Of a stretch of DNA of 64,000 nt, positions 9,719 through 18,129 are shown in pieces. The notes beneath the pieces were generated by a model. That model saw only the letters and a program-made list of their open reading frames with translations, did no database searches and had not been told where the DNA came from. Each line of letters starts with the position of its first letter. Within the stretch, counting starts at the first letter, position 1. Both the position numbers and the translations under genes were made by a program. Location: the NCBI GenBank assembly GCA_905480405.1, contig CAJQQH010000043.1, positions 1-64,000 of the forward strand, written 5' to 3'. This stretch comes from an uncultured Polaribacter sp. Lineage in GTDB: Bacteria > Bacteroidota > Bacteroidia > Flavobacteriales > Flavobacteriaceae.

Positions 9719-10784
9719 AATTACTTTATTCTTTTTGCTTTTTCCTTTAATTACGACTGCTTATAATAATGACAAAAAGCATGAAAAAGTTAAAAGAATA
9801 AAAAAAGAATACAGCGTAAATGCAAATGCCAAATTATCTGTAGATAATAGATATGGTAATTTAAATATTACAACTTGGGATAAAAACAGTATTGAAATTG
9901 AAGTTACTATTACAGTTAAAGGTGATGATTTAGATAGCGTTAATGATAAATTAGAAAGTATAGATGTAGAGTTTGAAGCTTCTGAAAACTTAGTATATGC
10001 AAAAACTAGGTTTGACAAAGAGCAAAAAAGTTGGTCTTTTTGGAAAAGAAACAACAACTTAAATTTTAAAATTAACTACATAATTAAAATGCCAAAAACT
10101 AATTCTGTAGATTTAGATAATGATTATGGTAATATTACTTTAGGTGATTTATTAGGAAAGGCAAATATTAATTGTGATTATGGAAAAATTTCTGTTGGAG
10201 AATTGGCTGCAAATAACAATGATATTAATTTAGATTATTGTTCTTCGTCAACTATTGCTTATATGAAAAGTGGAGATATAAATGCAGATTATTCTAAAGT
10301 TACAATTGAAGAGTCAGAAGATATAAGAGTAAATATAGATTACACTACTTTAAAAATAGAAAAAGTTGGTAACATTAGTTTTAATGCTGATTATGGATCT
10401 ATAAATATTGATGAAGCTACCAATGTTAAAGGTAACTCAGACTATGTTGGCTTACATTTTGGTACAATTAGAAAGAACTTAAAAATTGACACTGATTATG
10501 GAGCAATTTCTGTAAAAAGATTAGTAAAAGGTTTTGAAAGCGTGGACATAGAAGGCCAATATGCTGGCATTAGAATTGGTGTAGATGAAAATGCGGTTTT
10601 CAACTTTGAGTTAGACCTACAGTTTGCAAGTCTTAAAGGAGATAATAACAAAATGGAGTTCTTCAAAAAAATATCGAAGTCTACTAAAAAATATTACGAA
10701 GGTAAGTTTGGAAAAGGAAACTCGAACTCAAACATAAAAATTAGATCTCAATACGGAGGTGTAACAATCAAAGAAAATAACTAA
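9702..10784 (+). CDS. DUF4097-like exported beta-solenoid protein (operon 1)
   Basis: Signal peptide at residues 1-20 (ends near TTAYNN). The body consists of repeats about 20 residues long containing an Asp-Tyr pair (LDNDYGNITL, NCDYGKISV, NADYSKVTI, NIDYTTLKI, NADYGSINI, TDYGAISV), the pattern of DUF4097/DUF2807-type right-handed beta-solenoids. Likely periplasmic or surface. The start overlaps the anti-sigma-like gene by 17 bp, so translation is probably coupled. The counterpart in the second sigma operon lies at 32087-33487. Function unknown; an envelope sensor or sigma-regulon structural output is inference. Confidence 0.75.
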   Translation: MKSIYKITLFFLLFPLITTAYNNDKKHEKVKRIKKEYSVNANAKLSVDNRYGNLNITTWDKNSIEIEVTITVKGDDLDSVNDKLESIDVEFEASENLVYAKTRFDKEQKSWSFWKRNNNLNFKINYIIKMPKTNSVDLDNDYGNITLGDLLGKANINCDYGKISVGELAANNNDINLDYCSSSTIAYMKSGDINADYSKVTIEESEDIRVNIDYTTLKIEKVGNISFNADYGSINIDEATNVKGNSDYVGLHFGTIRKNLKIDTDYGAISVKRLVKGFESVDIEGQYAGIRIGVDENAVFNFELDLQFASLKGDNNKMEFFKKISKSTKKYYEGKFGKGNSNSNIKIRSQYGGVTIKENN

Positions 10785-10807
10785 AAAACTAACTTAAAAA
10801 ATAAACC

Positions 10808-11542
10808 ATGTTTAAAAAAATTATACTTACAACATTTATTTTAACTGTAAGCCTTTCTGTTAATGCACAAGATTGGTGGGGAAAAAGTAAAAAAATTAAA
10901 GGAAATGGTAATGTTGTTACCGTAAACAGAACTACATCTGATTATGATGGTGTTTCTGCAGGTGGTTCTTTTGATGTAATTCTTGTAAAAGGGGAAGAAG
11001 GAAAAATCATTATAGAAGGAGAAGAAAATATCATTCCGCATATAGAAACTGAAGTATCTGGTAGTATTCTAAAAATTAAATTTAGAAAAAACACTAATAT
11101 TAGAACAACAAAAAGACTAACAGTAACTGTAACTTACGAAAGTATAGAAAGTGTTGCTCTTGGTGGATCTGGAAACATTACTTGTGAAAGCACAATAAAA
11201 AGTAACGACTTTACAGTTGCATTAGGTGGCTCTGGAAACATTACTTTATCAGTTGATACAGATGAATTAAGTTCTAAAATTGGTGGATCTGGAAACATAA
11301 ATTTATCAGGAACAGCAAACGAATTAAGTTGTTCGATTGCAGGTTCTGGAAGCATAAAAGCGTATGACTTAAACACGAATACATTAAACGCTACAATTGC
11401 TGGTTCTGGAAATATTAGAACAACAGTAAAAACTAAAATTAAAGCAAAAGTAGTTGGATCTGGAAGTGTTTATTACAAAGGTAATCCAAGTCATGTAGAT
11501 ACTAAATCTGTAGGTTCTGGAGATGTAATTGACAAAAATTAA
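10808..11542 (+). CDS. head GIN domain protein (DUF2807, putative adhesin)
   Basis: Signal peptide MFKKIILTTFILTVSLSVNA. The mature protein is a DUF2807 head-GIN domain, with GVSAGGSFDVILVKG near the start and then six or more GGSGNI / AGSGSI / VGSGSV turns spaced about 20 residues apart. This is a beta-solenoid ladder of the kind found in many Bacteroidota surface proteins. 244 aa. It is the last gene of the sigma operon, 23 bp after the DUF4097-like gene, and ends at a strong bidirectional terminator. The second sigma operon lacks this gene. Confidence 0.85.
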   Translation: MFKKIILTTFILTVSLSVNAQDWWGKSKKIKGNGNVVTVNRTTSDYDGVSAGGSFDVILVKGEEGKIIIEGEENIIPHIETEVSGSILKIKFRKNTNIRTTKRLTVTVTYESIESVALGGSGNITCESTIKSNDFTVALGGSGNITLSVDTDELSSKIGGSGNINLSGTANELSCSIAGSGSIKAYDLNTNTLNATIAGSGNIRTTVKTKIKAKVVGSGSVYYKGNPSHVDTKSVGSGDVIDKN

Positions 11543-11576
11543 ACAGCTTTTAAAAAATGATAAGTTTATTTCATAA

Positions 11577-11616
11577 AAAAACCCTAAAAATGAAAATTCA
11601 TTTTTAGGGTTTTTTA
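11577..11616. terminator. bidirectional intrinsic terminator
   Basis: ACCCTAAAAATGA pairs with TCATTTTTAGGGT (11581-11610), flanked by A6 on the left and T6 on the right. It serves both the head-GIN gene (+) and the GlmU-like gene (-), which converge here. Confidence 0.9.
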
Positions 11617-11635
11617 TTTAAAATTATAACTAATT

Positions 11636-12811
11636 TTAGTAATTTCTAAATTGTTTAGTTTCTTCGAAAACGTGTTCTAATATACGTTGTTCTACAGCAT
11701 CGAAAACCATGTTTCTACGTTGCATAACAACTTCTGCAACCTCATAAACTTTGTTGGTTTTATATTCTGTAAATCCAGATGCTCCACCCCAACTAAAAGA
11801 TGGCACAAAGTTTCTTGGAAATCCACTTCCATAAATATTTGCAGAAACGCCTACTACTGTTCCTGTGTTAAACATCGTATTAATTCCGCATTTAGAATGA
11901 TCTCCCATCATTAAGCCACAAAACTGCAATCCTGTTTTAGCAAAACGACCAGTTTCATAATCCCATAATTTAACTTCTGCATAATTATTTTTTAAATTAG
12001 AGTTATTAGTATCGGCTCCTAAATTACACCATTCTCCTAAAACTGAATTTCCTAAAAAACCATCATGTCCTTTACTAGAATACCCCATTAAAACAGCATT
12101 ATTAACCTCACCTCCTACTTTACAATAAGGTCCCAAAGTTGTAGCTCCGTAAATTTTTGCTCCTAATTTTAAAACTGAATTCTCACACATTGCTAGAGCA
12201 CCTCTAACTACACAACCTTCCATTATTTCTGCATTCTTACCTATATAAATTGGTCCGTTAGTAGCGTTTAAAGTAGCAAAAGTTAATTTTGCACCTTCTT
12301 CTACAAAGATATTCTCTATATTAATACATTGAACTCCCTTAGGAATTGGCTCAGAAGTTCTGCCCTCTGTGATTAAATTAAAATCTTGCTGAATAGCTTG
12401 GTCATTTAATGAAAAAATATCCCAAGTATTTTTTATCTGAATTAATTCTTCTTCAAACTCAATTTGAGTATAATCATCAAAATTTACTTCTTCTTGAGAA
12501 TCTGTAGTAAAAAAAGCAATTACATCTTCACCTTTAAAAATAGCTTCGTTTTTAGATAAGTTTTTAATTTTCTCAATCAAGTTTTCACTAGGGCAAAATG
12601 AAGCGTTAATTAAAATGTTTTCTTCTAACTCAACCATTGGATATTTTTCTTCTAAATATTCTTCGGTAACTGTTGTAGTTGTTAACCCTAAGTGCTTTTC
12701 CCATTTTTCTCTTATGGTTAAAATACCTATTCTAATATCTGCAACTGGTTTTGTATATGTAAAAGGTAATAACGATTGTCTAACATCGCCATCAAATAAG
12801 ATATAGTTCAT
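11636..12811 (-). CDS. GlmU-family putative sugar nucleotidyltransferase / acyltransferase
   Basis: The 391-aa GlmU-like protein is characteristic of Bacteroidota. The N-terminal half (MNYILFDGDVRQSLLPFTY) is a degenerate nucleotidyltransferase domain without the usual LAAGxGxRM signature. The C-terminal half (about 165-350) is a left-handed beta-helix with hexapeptide repeats (IYIGKNAEIMEGCVVRG, VLKLGAKIYGATTLG, NCWLG-like turns). It probably acts on a nucleotide-sugar in envelope biosynthesis, but the loss of the signature means uridylyltransferase activity should not be assumed. Monocistronic, convergent with the head-GIN operon. Confidence 0.8.
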   Translation of the reverse strand: MNYILFDGDVRQSLLPFTYTKPVADIRIGILTIREKWEKHLGLTTTTVTEEYLEEKYPMVELEENILINASFCPSENLIEKIKNLSKNEAIFKGEDVIAFFTTDSQEEVNFDDYTQIEFEEELIQIKNTWDIFSLNDQAIQQDFNLITEGRTSEPIPKGVQCINIENIFVEEGAKLTFATLNATNGPIYIGKNAEIMEGCVVRGALAMCENSVLKLGAKIYGATTLGPYCKVGGEVNNAVLMGYSSKGHDGFLGNSVLGEWCNLGADTNNSNLKNNYAEVKLWDYETGRFAKTGLQFCGLMMGDHSKCGINTMFNTGTVVGVSANIYGSGFPRNFVPSFSWGGASGFTEYKTNKVYEVAEVVMQRRNMVFDAVEQRILEHVFEETKQFRNY

Positions 12812-12861
12812 TTTTTTTAGTTTTTGAAGAAATACAAAAATACTTTTTTTACCGCATATAA

Positions 12862-12892
12862 AAAACCGATTGTAAAAAATACAATCGGTTAG
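12862..12892 (-). terminator. intrinsic terminator of the secreted CxxCH protein gene
   Basis: AACCGATTGT pairs with ACAATCGGTT around an A-rich loop. The A-run at its left is the U-tract on the minus strand. It lies about 25 bp beyond the stop codon of the gene at 12917-13702. Confidence 0.75.
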
Positions 12893-12916
12893 TGCTATTT
12901 AAAATTAAAAATTTGT

Positions 12917-13702
12917 TTATTTTTTTATAAATTTCTGAGTACCTATTTTATCATCAGACAAAACTTTAAGAAGATAAATTCCAGTAGAAAGGTTGTTTAC
13001 ATTTACTTTATTATTAGATGTTGTAACTTTTTGTGTTAATGCTAATCTACCCACATAATCATAAAATTCTACAGTTGCATTATCTGAACCTGAAGGTAAT
13101 TGAATCGTTAATTTATCTGAAGCAGGGTTAGGATACATTTCAAAATCTAAACGTTTAGCTTCTGCAATACCTAATACATTAAAACTAGATGAAGTAGTTG
13201 TAACTACCTGATCGCCTCCGGTACCAGAACCATTACCCGCAAGAGCTGCCACATAAAACTTTACGGCTCCAACATCTGTACTAGGTGCTTTCCAATTAAA
13301 ATTCCATGATTTTTTAGAGTTACCTGTAGAAGTATGTGTTACATGCGTACCTCCGTTTTTTAATTGATTATTTGTACCATCAGCAGTAAAGGTTCCAATC
13401 TTAGAACCATCGCTAACTTTTTCTGCTGTAATTTGAAAACCATGTCTTGAGTTAGATGTACTAGAAACATCTACCTGTAAACCATAAGTTGTACCTAATT
13501 CATAACCAGTTGAAGGTACTTCTGTTTGTAATGCTACTGAAGCGTTAAAATTACCACCAGAATGACATTGAGTACACGTATTATTACTGTCTCCAGGAGA
13601 ACCAGAATAACCACCATCCCTTCCTCCAGAAAGGGACATTAATACTAAAGCAGAAACTGGAATTAATAATAAAAATGATTTAAAAAAGTAGTTTTTTTTC
13701 AT
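12917..13702 (-). CDS. T9SS-secreted protein with a CxxCH motif (choice-of-anchor V / Reeler-like)
   Basis: Exported protein. An N-terminal signal (residues 1-25) is followed by NNTCTQCHSGG with C43, C46 and H47, a c-type heme attachment motif. Next is a beta-sandwich region (about 50-170) resembling the choice-of-anchor V / Reeler-like family, ending FYVAALAGNGSGTGGD. The last 75 residues are a Type IX secretion type A sorting domain (EMYPNPASDKLTIQLP, TGIYLLKV, QKFIKK). So it should carry heme outside the cell or on its surface. It shares the CTQCHS core with the cytochrome lipoprotein at 17620-17988, but the rest is unrelated. Confidence 0.85.
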   Translation of the reverse strand: MKKNYFFKSFLLLIPVSALVLMSLSGGRDGGYSGSPGDSNNTCTQCHSGGNFNASVALQTEVPSTGYELGTTYGLQVDVSSTSNSRHGFQITAEKVSDGSKIGTFTADGTNNQLKNGGTHVTHTSTGNSKKSWNFNWKAPSTDVGAVKFYVAALAGNGSGTGGDQVVTTTSSSFNVLGIAEAKRLDFEMYPNPASDKLTIQLPSGSDNATVEFYDYVGRLALTQKVTTSNNKVNVNNLSTGIYLLKVLSDDKIGTQKFIKK

Positions 13703-13946
13703 GTTAGTTGTTTTTTAATTTTATTTATTTTTTTAATTGCGTTCTCACAAAATTTAATGAATTATTAATTTCATAAAAATAATGATTTAGATTTTGAATT
13801 CTATTGTAAATAAAACAAAAACAATACTTTAATACAATAAAATAAAAATAAAAGGGAAAAAACACCTCTAAAAAAGGAATATTTTATGTTGAAAATCTAC
13901 CTTTTAAAAATGATAACTAAAATAAAAAGAGTTGTATTTTTGATTT

Positions 13947-14510
13947 ATGACAGAAATGAAAAAAAAATTTAAACATATTAAAGAATCACAGTTAACAATA
14001 ACTGAATTAATGCTGCCTTCTAACTCTAATTTTAGTGGTAAAATTCATGGAGGCCACATTTTAAACTTAATGGATCAAATTGCATTTGCTTGCGCATCTA
14101 AACATTCTGGAAATTATTGCGTAACAGCTTCTGTAAATAAAGTTGATTTTTTAAACCCTATTGAAGTTGGTGAATTAGTTACCATGAAAGCTTCTATTAA
14201 TTACACAGGAAGAACTTCTATGGTTGTTGGTTTGCGTGTAGAATCTGAAAATATTAGAACTGGTAAATCTAAACATTGTAACTCTTCTTATTTTACAATG
14301 GTTGCCAAAAGCGAAGATGGAAAAAGCACACCTATTCCTGGTCTTATTTTAACTTCTAAAGATGAAATTAGACGTTTTTCTAGAAGTATAAAAAGACAAG
14401 AAGAAGGTAGAAATAGAACTTCTAGATTTAGTAGTAAAGTTTTTAAAATTGAAGAATATTTACATTTATTTGAAACTAGCAATTCTAAAATTGATTTAAA
14501 AGAAAAGTAA
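13947..14510 (+). CDS. acyl-CoA thioesterase (hot-dog fold, YciA/BACH type)
   Basis: Cytoplasmic acyl-CoA hydrolase. The hot-dog domain spans about residues 12-135: MLPSNSNFSGKIHGGHILNL, with the catalytic Asp in the LMDQIAFACASKH helix, and VDFLNPIEVGELV plus SYFTMVA strands. The C-terminal 50 residues are basic and Arg/Ser-rich, of unclear function. Two starts are possible (13947, or the ATG three codons on). A TATTTTTG sequence ends 4 bp before the ATG without a fitting -33 box. Substrate chain length cannot be predicted. Confidence 0.85.
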   Translation: MTEMKKKFKHIKESQLTITELMLPSNSNFSGKIHGGHILNLMDQIAFACASKHSGNYCVTASVNKVDFLNPIEVGELVTMKASINYTGRTSMVVGLRVESENIRTGKSKHCNSSYFTMVAKSEDGKSTPIPGLILTSKDEIRRFSRSIKRQEEGRNRTSRFSSKVFKIEEYLHLFETSNSKIDLKEK

Positions 14511-14665
14511 ATCTATTTCAACTATTATTTATTTTCCGTTTTAATTTATAAAAACGGAAAATTCAGCTTTTTTTTTATTGACAGAAAAAATGTTTTGTTT
14601 TTTTACTTATTTTATTGTAGATTAGCTAAGTAAGATTTAAATATTACTACTAAAATCATTCCCCT

Positions 14666-15082
14666 ATGAGTAAAACTATCAATACTTCGAGTGTTAATTG
14701 GCTAGAAGATGCGTTAAAAGAGTATTCTTCAAAAAATGAATTTACATTAATAGACGACAAAAAAATTAAAATAAGAGAACGAGATTTAAAATCTGCTGTA
14801 AACCTTATTAAAGCTTCCAAAGCTAAAGGAGGCAAATCTACAAAGCAAATTACAAAAGCATTAATAAGTCTTGGTTTAAGTAGTGCTGGTATTTATGTAA
14901 TAATATTAGCAATAGCAGATCCAGAACCTACAACTAAATTAAGTTTACTTTTAGTTGGTGGTATTATATTAGCTATTTCTGGTGGTTACGGAACTTTAAG
15001 AGCTTTAAGAATTAAATTTAGAGTTAAAAAGAAAAGTGAAACTGATGGCATTTTTCATGTAAAACCAATAGGTAATTATTAA
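14666..15082 (+). CDS. small membrane protein of unknown function
   Basis: 138 aa, unrecognised. The soluble, Lys-rich N-terminal half (about 1-65) is followed by two closely spaced membrane segments (about 68-88 and 93-113) joined by an acidic turn (ADPEPTTKL), and a basic C-terminus that should face the cytoplasm. No catalytic motif. It stands alone between a thioesterase and a terminator. Confidence 0.7.
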   Translation: MSKTINTSSVNWLEDALKEYSSKNEFTLIDDKKIKIRERDLKSAVNLIKASKAKGGKSTKQITKALISLGLSSAGIYVIILAIADPEPTTKLSLLLVGGIILAISGGYGTLRALRIKFRVKKKSETDGIFHVKPIGNY

Positions 15083-15105
15083 ATTTATTATAACATAATG
15101 AAACT

Positions 15106-15142
15106 TCTATTAAAACACCTTTTAAGGGTGTTTTAATTTTTT
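15106..15142. terminator. intrinsic terminator between convergent genes
   Basis: TAAAACACC (15111-15119) pairs with GGTGTTTTA (15127-15135) around a 7-base loop, followed by T-rich sequence. It separates the small membrane protein gene (+) from the hot-dog gene (-). Confidence 0.75.
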
Positions 15143-15178
15143 ACATAAATATGTAATCGATATAAAAGTAATAAACCT

Positions 15179-15601
15179 TTACCCAACTTTTCTTAAATCT
15201 TCTTTTGCTAAAAAGTATTTAGAAATCTTTTTTGGAGGAGAAATTGTTTGCCAGGAACTATAATCAAACCAAAAAAGCTCTCTATTTATTGTTGTACACA
15301 ATTCTTTATCAATATTATAAAAATGAATAGCAACACACATTTTTTGATTTGTAAACAATATATTTTTAAACTCTAACTCTATGGAAAAAGCTTGCGTAAA
15401 CAACAAAGGTTTGTATTGAATAATTTGATCATTCTTTTTTTGCAAACCTACTTTTAAAGAATTCATTTTAAGCTTTGTATATCCTTTTACAAACAAAAAA
15501 GTTTCTAACAGTTTAGATGAATAATTTAAGTACGCAGCATTTTGCATAACCATAAAATCATTTACATCATTCCCTTTTACTGTATAATTTCGTTGAAACA
15601 T
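15179..15601 (-). CDS. probable 4HBT-like hot-dog fold protein
   Basis: 140-aa cytoplasmic protein with the layout of a 4-hydroxybenzoyl-CoA thioesterase-like domain: start MFQRNYTVKGNDVNDFMVM, then QNAAYLNYSSKLLETFL where the family has its active-site helix, and strands ending INRELFWFDYSSWQ. The usual catalytic Asp is not in its canonical position (NAAYLNY), so activity is uncertain. Call based on overall pattern only. Confidence 0.5.
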   Translation of the reverse strand: MFQRNYTVKGNDVNDFMVMQNAAYLNYSSKLLETFLFVKGYTKLKMNSLKVGLQKKNDQIIQYKPLLFTQAFSIELEFKNILFTNQKMCVAIHFYNIDKELCTTINRELFWFDYSSWQTISPPKKISKYFLAKEDLRKVG

Positions 15602-15665
15602 TTGTTGAGTCTTTTTAATTAAATTTAAAATAAACTAATAAGCGATTATTGCTAAATAATAATTG

Positions 15666-15719
15666 AAAGCAGATTGTTAATTGGTTTGACCATGAATCAA
15701 CAATGTAACAACCTGCTTT
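15666..15719. repeat. long imperfect inverted repeat downstream of the DUF5777 gene
   Basis: AAAGCAGATTGTT (15666-15678) pairs with AACAACCTGCTTT (15707-15719) with one mismatch. A smaller inner pair TTGGTT/AATCAA lies within. No U-tract follows on the minus strand, so it is not a simple terminator of the DUF5777 operon. It may be an RNA stabiliser or a processing site. Confidence 0.5.
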
Positions 15720-15756
15720 AGGTATTTCTTTTTTTTATCTTTCTATAAAATGGATG

Positions 15757-16626
15757 TTAAAAAGTTCTTGAGATGTTAAATCCTAGGTGAATATCACCAC
15801 CAAAGAAATTACCAGTGGTTTCCGCAATAAAACTTTTCTCAATCATTGTTATTGCATTCGATAAAATTAATTGAAATACATGTCCTCCAGTTTCTATATC
15901 TACACCAAAAGCTAAAGAATTTCTTGCGTTAATAGACTTAGACTCATCAAAAGCATAATAATACTCACTATTTAAAGAAACCCTTTTACTTAGTTTTATA
16001 CGACTACCAAAACCAATTGCAAAAATATCATGTGGATCTGCATCTATTTTTACAGTATTTCGATGTATGTAAGTAGGTGTAATTTGATATGAAAATGATT
16101 GACTTACTTTTCTTGCAACTAAAACTTGACCAACATAAGTTAAGCTTTCTGCAAAAGACCTTTTGTTATCAGGATCATAATCTTTAATTGTTTTTACCGC
16201 TAAACTTCCAAAAAGTGAAACAGCAAAAGGAAATGATTTATTTCCATTTTTCTGCTTTAACCAGCTATATTTTAAGAAACTATCATAAACCTTATCAAAA
16301 CTACTTCTACCAAAACCTATAGTTAAGTTGTCGTTTAAACCATATTCAAGAGCAAAACGAATATTAGATTGATCTAAACCAAAAAGCTCATCAAAACCTA
16401 AGTTTACTCTTCCAAATCTATGAGAAATTACAAACTCTAATTCTTTTTCTTTTCTATTTTCTATTGAATGCCCGTTTAAAATTCTTGTCCCTTTAAAAGT
16501 AGATGTAACAATATCTTCTTTTTCAATTTGTGGAGTTTCAGTGTCCAAAACATCTAATAAATCGTCTTGAGAAAATGAATATAAAGAGATTGAAAACAGT
16601 AAAATGGTTAGTAGTCTTTTTTTCAT
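15757..16626 (-). CDS. DUF5777-family beta-barrel protein (cassette 1)
   Basis: Predicted outer-membrane beta-barrel. Signal peptide MKKRLLTILLFSISLYSFSQ, then a family block STFKGTRILNGHSIENRKE and alternating amphipathic strands (EFVISHRFGRVNLG, IRFALEYGLNDNLTIGFG, KRVSLNSEYYYAF), ending in an aromatic C-terminal strand (GFNISRTF) as in BAM substrates. 289 aa. It is last in the minus-strand operon cytochrome - OB-fold - YceI - DUF5777, 4 bp after YceI. The paralogue at 20324-21229 shares the same block (TTRIGLGHSIETRKKG). Cargo unknown. Confidence 0.8.
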   Translation of the reverse strand: MKKRLLTILLFSISLYSFSQDDLLDVLDTETPQIEKEDIVTSTFKGTRILNGHSIENRKEKELEFVISHRFGRVNLGFDELFGLDQSNIRFALEYGLNDNLTIGFGRSSFDKVYDSFLKYSWLKQKNGNKSFPFAVSLFGSLAVKTIKDYDPDNKRSFAESLTYVGQVLVARKVSQSFSYQITPTYIHRNTVKIDADPHDIFAIGFGSRIKLSKRVSLNSEYYYAFDESKSINARNSLAFGVDIETGGHVFQLILSNAITMIEKSFIAETTGNFFGGDIHLGFNISRTF

Positions 16627-16630
16627 AATA

Positions 16631-17176
16631 TTATTTCTTATATGGTGTATGATTAAATTTAAAACTTACTTTTATTTTTTTTGCAATGTTTTTTGCTACT
16701 ACTGCAGGAATTTTAATATTAAAGTCGTCTACCTCAATTATAAAATTGCCTTCAACTAAAATATATTCTTTATTTCTAGTAAAATTCGCAACTATTGTTA
16801 GCTCCTTAGTAACCCCATGCATTGTTAAACTTCCTTTTACTTTTACATCTTTTGCTAGATTATCTATAGTATCAAAATTTAAAATATCTCCTTTAAAGGT
16901 TGCTTTAGGATATTTATCAGATTCTACATAGTTTTCATTAAAATGTTCTTGCATTAATGCTTTTTTAAACATAAATGATTTCATTAAAATAGAAATAGCC
17001 ATTTTACCTGAACTTGCATCTATAATACTTAAAACCTGATTATTCTCTGCTGTAATATTTTCCATTGGCGCTTTAGAATAAAATGTAATTGCACCGTTTT
17101 TAGTTAAAAATCTTTCTTGACTTTTGGTTACCGATACAAATAGTATACAGCAAACTAGTGTTATAATATGTTTCAT
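16631..17176 (-). CDS. YceI-family lipid-binding protein (cassette 1)
   Basis: Secreted YceI-like lipocalin-fold protein, 181 aa, with signal peptide (to about residue 19). The family is known to bind polyisoprenoids or quinones in a barrel. The pattern here, FYSKAPMENITAENNQVLSI early and KGSLTMHGVTKELTIVANF later, is the standard YceI signature, with HGVTK the conserved turn. It lies between the OB-fold and DUF5777 genes in one operon. The close paralogue in cassette 2 is at 19786-20334 (about half the residues identical by eye). Confidence 0.88.
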   Translation of the reverse strand: MKHIITLVCCILFVSVTKSQERFLTKNGAITFYSKAPMENITAENNQVLSIIDASSGKMAISILMKSFMFKKALMQEHFNENYVESDKYPKATFKGDILNFDTIDNLAKDVKVKGSLTMHGVTKELTIVANFTRNKEYILVEGNFIIEVDDFNIKIPAVVAKNIAKKIKVSFKFNHTPYKK

Positions 17177-17188
17177 AATTAGTTAATT

Positions 17189-17608
17189 TTATTTATTAAT
17201 AACTTCGCATTTAACAAGAATTACATCCATTAAATAGCCAGTACAAATTCCTTTTACTACTATATCTTGCCCTTTTTGTATTTCTTTTATTTTCTTAGTA
17301 GATTCAATTGACAAATGACATAATACACTTCCAAAATCATCGTTTGTTTCTAAAGAAATAATTCCTTTTTCATTTTCAATTTTAATATCAGAAACAGCTC
17401 CTTTTATTTTAATTATTTTCTCTAAATACTTTGTATTAGCCGTATTCTCATCCGAAGAAAAATCTTTTAAAATTTTATCTGCATTAGTAATAATATCTGC
17501 TGATTTTTCAAAAACATTAACATGTGGTTTATTGTACATTTTATAAGCAACAAAAGCTACAATTAAGCCCAAAATAAGAACAACTATGATTATTTTTTTC
17601 TTGTTCAT
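17189..17608 (-). CDS. membrane-anchored OB-fold (tRNA_anti-like) protein (cassette 1)
   Basis: 139 aa. One N-terminal membrane anchor (IIIVVLILGLIVAFVAYKMY, about 5-24) and an exported OB-fold domain (about 60-139) with the tRNA_anti-like pattern YLEKIIKIKGAVSDI, then GQDIVVKGICTGYLMDVILV. Although OB-folds often bind nucleic acid, this exported subfamily need not do so. The Cys residues in LCHLS and VKCEV are conserved in the paralogue at 19356-19793 (ICDVH, LNCSI), suggesting a disulfide or redox role. Confidence 0.75.
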   Translation of the reverse strand: MNKKKIIIVVLILGLIVAFVAYKMYNKPHVNVFEKSADIITNADKILKDFSSDENTANTKYLEKIIKIKGAVSDIKIENEKGIISLETNDDFGSVLCHLSIESTKKIKEIQKGQDIVVKGICTGYLMDVILVKCEVINK

Positions 17609-17619
17609 AATAACCCGTT

Positions 17620-17988
17620 TTAATTATTTAAAGCACCATTGTCTACCCAACATTTAATTGCTGTAATTTCATCGTTAGATAAACTACCACCTTGTGGCAT
17701 TCGTCTACTTTCTACTTCTGATAAAACAGAACTAGCATTAGAACTTACTCCATTATAAGAATCTAAATTTGGAAACTGTCCGCCACTAGAACTATGACAT
17801 TGTGTGCAATTATTATCAATAATAGATTTAACATTTGATGAAAAAGTTATTGATTCGCATGGATCTACAGTTACAGGATCTTCTCCCTCCTCTTCTATTG
17901 GTTGTTCTACATTTGTTAAACAAGAAGTAAAAAGTAAACTTGCTAACATTATTAAATATAGATTTCTAAATTTTAAATTTCTAGTCAT
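17620..17988 (-). CDS. c-type cytochrome lipoprotein (cassette 1)
   Basis: 122-aa lipoprotein with lipobox ...LLFTSC (Cys23), an acidic linker, then a small mono-heme cytochrome c domain. Heme motif CTQCH at residues 61-65; the likely axial ligand is M97 in SRRMPQGG, typical of class I cytochrome c lipoproteins. A second Cys pair (C44 and the one in IKCW) may form a disulfide. First gene of the cassette 1 operon; only this cassette has it. The upstream region carries a candidate promoter and direct repeats (18013-18085). Confidence 0.88.
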   Translation of the reverse strand: MTRNLKFRNLYLIMLASLLFTSCLTNVEQPIEEEGEDPVTVDPCESITFSSNVKSIIDNNCTQCHSSSGGQFPNLDSYNGVSSNASSVLSEVESRRMPQGGSLSNDEITAIKCWVDNGALNN

Positions 17989-18012
17989 AATAGTGCGTTT
18001 TAAATTTCTTCT

Positions 18013-18043
18013 GTAAAGTAACTATAATTAAGAGATTTACAAA
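18013..18043 (-). promoter_or_regulatory. candidate promoter of cassette 1
   Basis: Bacteroidota-type promoter on the minus strand: -33 box TTTG (18043-18040), 19-base spacer, -7 box TACTTTAC (18020-18013; consensus TAnnTTTG, two mismatches). It ends 24 bp before the cytochrome start codon. The matching element of cassette 2 is at 19316-19345. Confidence 0.5.
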
Positions 18044-18054
18044 GCATTAACCTT

Positions 18055-18085
18055 TATGAAAGGGAAATAAAATTGGTTAAAAAGG
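18055..18085 (-). promoter_or_regulatory. candidate LytTR operator, cassette 1 (direct repeats)
   Basis: Two T-rich direct repeats on the minus strand, CCTTTTTAA (18085-18077) and CCCTTTCATA (18064-18055), 21 bp apart or two helical turns. The second ends 11 bp before the -33 box. The same arrangement is found at 19275-19304 before cassette 2. LytTR regulators are known to bind direct repeats about two turns apart upstream of the promoter. Confidence 0.55.
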
Positions 18086-18129
18086 AAAAAAAAGGGTTGA
18101 AAAGTAACCAACTTTAACAAAAGTAAAAG

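Noticed and set aside
11150-11530. Repeated GG-TCTGGAAA-like DNA (SGN/SGS codons) suggesting a tandem DNA repeat or CRISPR-like array
   Set aside because: It encodes the GGSGNI turns of the head-GIN beta-solenoid; spacing follows the protein repeat, and the DNA copies differ at silent sites.
13935-13942. TATTTTTG immediately before the thioesterase start (also 7705-7712 before ttcA), suggesting leaderless promoters
   Set aside because: There is no -33 TTTG/TTG at about 19 bases in either case, and the motif is likely by chance in T-rich DNA.
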